This document shows, one piece after another, positions 60,015 to 64,000 of a stretch of DNA of 64,000 nucleotides. This stretch comes from Amycolatopsis jejuensis (lineage in GTDB: Bacteria > Actinomycetota > Actinomycetes > Mycobacteriales > Pseudonocardiaceae). Numbering within the stretch: position 1 is the first letter of the stretch; each line of letters opens with the position of its first letter. A program made the position numbers and the translations under genes. Where the stretch lies: contig NZ_JNYZ01000005.1 in assembly GCF_000717335.1 (NCBI RefSeq), positions 124,001 to 188,000 on the forward strand, written 5' to 3'. The notes below the pieces were generated by a model that had not been told where the DNA came from, made no database searches, and saw nothing but the letters and a program-made list of their open reading frames with translations.

Positions 60015-61664
60015 ATGACGAACCGCTTCCGCCGCGCGGTCGCCGCGCTTCTCGCCGTGGTGCTGGCCGCTGGTGGCCTCGCCGCGTGCGGCCGGGCCGA
60101 AAGCGAGACCGCCGACGGCGGGATCTACCGGCTCGGCGCCGACCAGCCGATCGATTCGCTGAACCCGTTCGTGTCCGTCGTGACCATGGCGTTCTCGGTG
60201 TTCGAGCAGATCTACCCGACCCTGGTCCAGCTCGATCCGCAGGACAAGTACGCCCCCGAGTTCGCCACGGACTGGACCACCTCCGAAGACGGCCAGACCT
60301 GGACCTTCCACACCCATCCCGGCGCGAAATGGTCCGATGGCGAACCGCTGAGCGCCGAGGACGTCGCGTGGACGCTCAGCACGATCGCGCAGTTCCAGGA
60401 CGGGCCCACCGCCGGTCTCGCCAACTACGTGATCGACCTCGACACGGCAACCGCGCCCGACGCGAACACCGTGGTACTGCACTACAAGAACCCGGTCTCG
60501 AACGTGCTGAGCCGCCTGATGAGCGTGCCGATCCTGCCCCGGCACATCTGGCAGCAGTACGCCGAGGGGGACGGACAGGCGCTCACGACGTTCCCCAACA
60601 ACGCGCCGATCGTGTCCGGCGGACCGTTCGTGCTGGTGAAACACGAGCCGAAGCAGATTGCGATGTTCAAGCGCAATCCCGCGTACTACGGCCCGAAACC
60701 GCACATCGCCGGGTTCGGCATCCAGTTCTTCAGCACCGACGACGCGATGATCACCGCACTCAAGAGCCACCAGCTCGACGCGGTGCAGAGTGTGCCCGCC
60801 ACGTCGGTCGGAAACCTCGAATCGTCCGGGTTCAAGGTGATCTCGTCGCCCGGCATGCGGTTCGACAGCATCACGGTGAACGCGAACCCGAAACAGCAGG
60901 AAGCACATCGGGAGCTCACCGATCCGTTGCTGCGCGAGGCTTTCGACCACGCCATCAACCGCGCCGAGATCGTGAAGACCTCGCTGCTCGGCCACGGCCG
61001 TCCGGGCGGGTCGATCATCGCACCCGGCACCGCCGACTGGGCCGATCCCTCGATCAAGCCGGCGTCGTTCGACCTCGACCTCGCCAATCGCCTGCTCGAC
61101 CAGGCGGGCTTCCGCCGCGGGCCGGACGGGACGCGGATCGCGAACGGTCACCCGATGGTGTACCCCATCATCCTGCCCGAGGACACCTACAGCGGCGCCG
61201 GCTTGCGGTCGTTCCAGATCATCCGCGGCGACTTCGCCCGGATCGGCGTGCGGCTCGAACCGCGGCTGCTGGACAACGCGGCGGCGAACGCGGCGGCCAT
61301 GGCGAACAAGTCGGCGGACTTCGCGATGACCATGTGGGGCTGGAGCGGCGGCACCAGCGACCCGGACGACACGCTCAACTACCTCACCTGTGCCAGCTGG
61401 GAAATCCTCAACGACACCGGGTACTGCAGCAAGGAGTTCGACGACCTCTACGCCGATCAGGGCGAGGCGATGGACCCGGCCGAGCGGCACGACGTGGTGA
61501 ACCGGATGCAGCAGGTGGCCGCACGGGACCGCGCGCTGCTGGTGATCGACTACCCCGATTCGATCGAGGCGCATTCGCCGTCCTGGGAGCTGCAGCAGGT
61601 CGGCGGGGACTCGTTCTCGTCGGAATCGAAGATCCCGCTGCTGTCCGCGCGAAAGGTGGGCTGA
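60015..61664 (+). CDS. Peptide/nickel-type ABC transporter substrate-binding lipoprotein (family 5)
   Basis: A 549-residue receptor with signal MTNRFRRAVAALLAVVLAAGGLAAC (lipobox LAAC|G). The mature protein is family 5: YRLGADQPIDSLNPFVSVVTMAFSVFEQIYPTLVQLDPQDKYAPEFATDWTTSEDGQTWTFHTHPGAKWSDGEPLSAEDV is the classic DppA/OppA start, and ETLRxAI-like EAFDHAINRAEIV is present. ATG 60015, with AGGTGG five bases upstream, is preferred over GTG 60006. First gene of the dpp-like set and close behind the serine hydrolase. Confidence 0.92.
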   Translation: MTNRFRRAVAALLAVVLAAGGLAACGRAESETADGGIYRLGADQPIDSLNPFVSVVTMAFSVFEQIYPTLVQLDPQDKYAPEFATDWTTSEDGQTWTFHTHPGAKWSDGEPLSAEDVAWTLSTIAQFQDGPTAGLANYVIDLDTATAPDANTVVLHYKNPVSNVLSRLMSVPILPRHIWQQYAEGDGQALTTFPNNAPIVSGGPFVLVKHEPKQIAMFKRNPAYYGPKPHIAGFGIQFFSTDDAMITALKSHQLDAVQSVPATSVGNLESSGFKVISSPGMRFDSITVNANPKQQEAHRELTDPLLREAFDHAINRAEIVKTSLLGHGRPGGSIIAPGTADWADPSIKPASFDLDLANRLLDQAGFRRGPDGTRIANGHPMVYPIILPEDTYSGAGLRSFQIIRGDFARIGVRLEPRLLDNAAANAAAMANKSADFAMTMWGWSGGTSDPDDTLNYLTCASWEILNDTGYCSKEFDDLYADQGEAMDPAERHDVVNRMQQVAARDRALLVIDYPDSIEAHSPSWELQQVGGDSFSSESKIPLLSARKVG

Positions 61665-61668
61665 ACCG

Positions 61669-62634
61669 ATGCGCAGTCTCGACTACCTGCTCCGCCGCGG
61701 GATCTTCACCGTGGTGACGATCTTCCTCACGGTCACCGCGAACTTCTTCCTCTTCCGGGTGCTGCCCGGCGACGCGGTCAGCAACCTGTCCCGGGTCCCG
61801 CACGCCACGCCGGAGCTCCAGCACGCGCTGGAGGCCCGGTTCGGGCTCGACAAGTCCAAATGGGACCAGTACCTGATCTATCTCAAGAACCTGCTGCACG
61901 GTGACCTCGGCGTGTCCTTCACCTACCAGCAGCCGGTGAGCCACCTGCTGGTGGAGGACCTGAAGAACACCGTGCTGCTGGCCGGGGTCGGCACGCTCGG
62001 CGCGATCGTCTTCGGCATTCTCTCCGGCGTGATCGCGGCCTGGCGCCGGTCGTCGGCGCTGGACCACCTCAACACCGGGCTGGCGACGCTGGTGTACTCG
62101 TTCCCGTCGCAGTGGCTCGGGCTGGTGCTGCTGATCCTCTTCGCCGGGGTGCTGCCCGCGGGCGGGATGGCGGACCTGTTCGTGTTCGACAGCCCGCCGT
62201 TCTGGCAGAACGTCGGTGACGTGGCGAGCCACATGGTGCTGCCCACTGCCACCCTGATCCTCACCGCGTACGGCGGTTACACGCTGGTGGTGCGGTCGTC
62301 GATGCTCGAAACCCTGGGCGAGGACTACGTGCTCACCGCGCGGGCGAAGGGCCTGTCCGACCGTCGCGTGGTGTGGCAGCACGCCGTGCGCAACGCGATG
62401 CTGCCGATGGTCACCATGGTCGCGCTCGACCTCGGGTACGTGGTGGGCGGCGCGGTGCTGATCGAGGTGATCTTCAGCTGGCCGGGCATCGGCATGGCCA
62501 CCTACACCGCGCTCAGCCAGCGGGACTACCCCATGGTGCAAGGCGGTTTCCTGCTCCTGACCGTTTCGGTGATCCTGCTGAACTTCATCGCCGACCTCGT
62601 CTACTTCCGCCTCGACCGAAGGGTCAGCGCATGA
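61669..62634 (+). CDS. Peptide ABC transporter permease, DppB-like
   Basis: A 321-residue inner-membrane permease. It starts with YLLRRGIFTVVTIFLTVTANFFLFRVLPGD and LPGDAVS typical of DppB, then GLDKSKWDQYLIYLKNLLHGDLGVSF; the EAA loop is EDYVLTARAKGLSDRRVVWQHAVRNAMLPMVTM. Six or so membrane segments. Overlaps the DppC-like gene by 4 nt. Confidence 0.94.
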   Translation: MRSLDYLLRRGIFTVVTIFLTVTANFFLFRVLPGDAVSNLSRVPHATPELQHALEARFGLDKSKWDQYLIYLKNLLHGDLGVSFTYQQPVSHLLVEDLKNTVLLAGVGTLGAIVFGILSGVIAAWRRSSALDHLNTGLATLVYSFPSQWLGLVLLILFAGVLPAGGMADLFVFDSPPFWQNVGDVASHMVLPTATLILTAYGGYTLVVRSSMLETLGEDYVLTARAKGLSDRRVVWQHAVRNAMLPMVTMVALDLGYVVGGAVLIEVIFSWPGIGMATYTALSQRDYPMVQGGFLLLTVSVILLNFIADLVYFRLDRRVSA

Positions 62635-63575
62635 GTACGTCCACCCTTCTCGCCCCCGATGTGGGCGGGATGCGCCGCACCGGGATCTTCCGGAAAGTGC
62701 TGCGGGAGCACAAATCCGCGGTCGCCGGGCTCGTGGTGCTCGGGTTTTTCGTGGTGCTGTCGATCATTGCGCCCTACGTCGCGCCGTACAGCACCACCGA
62801 ACGGTCGTGCGCGGTGTTCGAACCGCCGTCCGCGCACCACTGGCTCGGCTGCGACGACGGCGGCGTGGACATGGTGTCGCTGCTGATGCGCGGCGGGCAG
62901 ACCTCGCTGGTCGTCGGGTTCACCGCGACGCTCGTGGCGATGGTGCTCGGCGGGACGATCGGCATCCTGTCCGGCTACTTCGGCGGCTGGGTCGACGCGG
63001 TGCTGATGCGGGTCACCGACGTGCTGCTGGTGCTGCCGGACCTGGTGCTGGCCATGGTGATCGCCGCGGTGTGGGGCCCGAGCCTGTTCCACGTGATCCT
63101 GGTGATCGGCCTGCTGGAATGGACCACTACGGCGCGGATCGTACGGGCGGAGGTGATGTCGCTGCGCGAGCGCGCGTACGTGAAACGGGCGCGCGGGCTC
63201 GGGGCGAGCAACACCCGGGTGATCGTGCGGCACATCCTCCCGCAAGCCGGTCCGCTGCTGATCGCGAACACCGTGCTGACCGTGTCGGTGGCGATCTACC
63301 TGGAGACCGCGCTCGCGTTCCTCGGCTTGGAGGACCCGAGCGTGACCACGTGGGGAACGATCCTGGAACACGCGTTCGCGCGGACGGCAATCAGTTCCGG
63401 CGCCTGGTGGGCGATCGTGCCCGACGGATTCGTGATCGCCGCGGTGAGCATCGGCTGCTTCCTGCTCGGGCGGGCCATCGAGGACGCGCTGAACCCGCGG
63501 CTGAAGGTCTCGCACCTGTCGGGGCGCCGGTGGCGGATCCGAGTGCTGGCGGGAAGAGGGGCGGACGCGCGATGA
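62631..63575 (+). CDS. Peptide ABC transporter permease, DppC-like
   Basis: A 314-residue permease. The N-terminal cytoplasmic stretch is followed by SAVAGLVVLGFFVVLSIIAPYVAPYSTTE, then HHWLGCDDGGVDMVSLLMRGGQTSLVVGFTAT (DppC pattern), and the EAA loop REGAYV-like RERAYVKRARGLGASNTRVIVRHILPQA. It pairs with DppB. The GCDDGG segment replaces the usual GTDxxGRD. Overlaps the ATPase start by 4 nt. Confidence 0.94.
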   Translation: MSTSTLLAPDVGGMRRTGIFRKVLREHKSAVAGLVVLGFFVVLSIIAPYVAPYSTTERSCAVFEPPSAHHWLGCDDGGVDMVSLLMRGGQTSLVVGFTATLVAMVLGGTIGILSGYFGGWVDAVLMRVTDVLLVLPDLVLAMVIAAVWGPSLFHVILVIGLLEWTTTARIVRAEVMSLRERAYVKRARGLGASNTRVIVRHILPQAGPLLIANTVLTVSVAIYLETALAFLGLEDPSVTTWGTILEHAFARTAISSGAWWAIVPDGFVIAAVSIGCFLLGRAIEDALNPRLKVSHLSGRRWRIRVLAGRGADAR

Positions 63576-64000
63576 GCGTGCTGGAGTGCAGTGATCTGCA
63601 CGTGTGGTTCGACCTGCCGGGCGGTGGTCAGGTGCATCCCGTGGACGGGGTGAGTTTCTCCCTCGCGGCGAGTGAACGGTTCGGGCTGGTCGGGGAATCG
63701 GGTTGCGGGAAGTCGACGACGATTCTGGCGTTGATGGGTTTGCTGCCGCCGACTGCGACGGTCGCGGGGCGGGTGTGCATTGACGGTACCGAGATTCTGT
63801 CCGGTGGTGAGGAATCGGTGCGAGGGCATCGGTGGCGGGACATCGCGATGGTGTTCCAGGGGGCGATGAATGCCCTGAACCCGGTGAAAACGGTCGGCTG
63901 GCAAATTGCCGAACCGATGATCGCGCACGGTTTCGCGCGCCGGGCGAAAGCGCGGGAGCGGACGCGGGAATTGCTGGAGCTGGTCGGTATTCCGGCGGCT
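63572..64000 (+). CDS. Peptide ABC transporter ATP-binding protein, DppD-like (partial)
   Basis: The first 143 codons of an ABC ATPase cut by the right edge. Visible are the start MSVLECSDLHVWFDLPGGGQVHPVDGVSFSL, Walker A VGESGCGKSTT near residue 48, and the Q-loop MVFQGAMNALNPVKTV (FQ-AMNALNP is the DppD/OppD pattern). Signature, Walker B and the second ATPase, if any, lie outside the window. Confidence 0.93.
   Translation, partial: MSVLECSDLHVWFDLPGGGQVHPVDGVSFSLAASERFGLVGESGCGKSTTILALMGLLPPTATVAGRVCIDGTEILSGGEESVRGHRWRDIAMVFQGAMNALNPVKTVGWQIAEPMIAHGFARRAKARERTRELLELVGIPAA

Noticed and set aside
58271..61717. Plus-strand frame of 1148 codons and minus-strand frame of 1011 codons across the beta-lactamase and peptide-binding genes
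   Set aside because: Both are shadows. The real frames carry SxxK/YSN/HTGG and a lipoprotein signal; these carry Arg-rich low-complexity sequence only.

Overview
The window is high-GC actinobacterial DNA. Many GTG starts, 4-nt stop/start overlaps, PucR/LysR/GntR/TetR regulators and secreted CBM13/FG-GAP proteins fit a Pseudonocardiales genome such as Amycolatopsis. The genus is an inference from style, not a match. I see no rRNA, tRNA, CRISPR array, integrase or transposase. Both ends cut a gene: a luciferase-like oxidoreductase on the left and a peptide ABC transporter ATPase on the right.

Layout. (1) 0-4.7 kb: a minus-strand operon (pucR, DUF1028, SnoaL-like, acyl-CoA ligase, luciferase-like oxidoreductase). 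A large NB-ARC/LuxR regulator (4.9-7.1 kb) is divergent from it. (2) 7.1-10.9 kb: divergent FAD amine oxidase and a reductive-dehalogenase/QueG-like Fe-S protein, both carrying in-frame tandem-repeat expansions. (3) 11-22.3 kb: lysR, then a long minus-strand catabolic operon (HpaC- and HpaB-like two-component monooxygenase, muconolactone isomerase, two MFS carriers, old-yellow-enzyme-type reductase, cyclic amidohydrolase, cysteine hydrolase, OsmC, SDR). (4) 23-25 kb: PLP decarboxylase and divergent Lrp. (5) 25-49 kb: polar amino-acid-type ABC importer, a second Fe-S protein, a TcuA-like flavoprotein, aminotransferase-ALDH-HpaB-flavin reductase-M20 peptidase, a three-subunit molybdenum hydroxylase with a DapA-fold protein and an HsaA-like flavoprotein, a GntR/FCD regulator, then a ThDP enzyme-cyclic amidohydrolase-asparaginase-sarcosine-oxidase-like operon. 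(6) 49.4-54 kb: an SCO6745-type protein, then a tight operon of FAD monooxygenase, RidA, alpha/beta hydrolase and two nitrile-hydratase-leader-like (NHLP) small proteins, with a divergent TetR. (7) 54-64 kb: secreted SGNH/FG-GAP esterase, GH92 mannosidase with a CBM13 lectin domain, a serine beta-lactamase-fold hydrolase and a Dpp-type peptide importer.

The main result is regulatory. Six promoter regions at about 8.57, 27.8, 30.66, 36.68, 42.15 and 44.15 kb carry tandem copies of a 10-bp near-palindrome (about CACTAYRGTG) with repeat starts exactly 12 bp apart. They precede both Fe-S proteins, the amine oxidase, the ABC importer, the TcuA-like/aminotransferase pair, the molybdenum hydroxylase operon, gntR itself and the ThDP operon. 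The simplest reading is one regulon of about 40 kb controlled by the GntR/FCD protein at 42.2 kb. A second shared motif (17/21 identities) precedes hpaC and the first MFS gene and could be the lysR target. Together the enzymes look like an oxidative route for an unidentified N-containing ring compound: import, hydroxylation by a molybdenum hydroxylase and flavin monooxygenases, reduction, opening of cyclic amides, amide hydrolysis, transamination and aldehyde oxidation. The substrate cannot be read from the sequence.

The window is also rich in minisatellites: 36-bp and 135/57-bp units inside genes, 27-bp and 11-bp units between genes, and short tandem duplications at two gene junctions.
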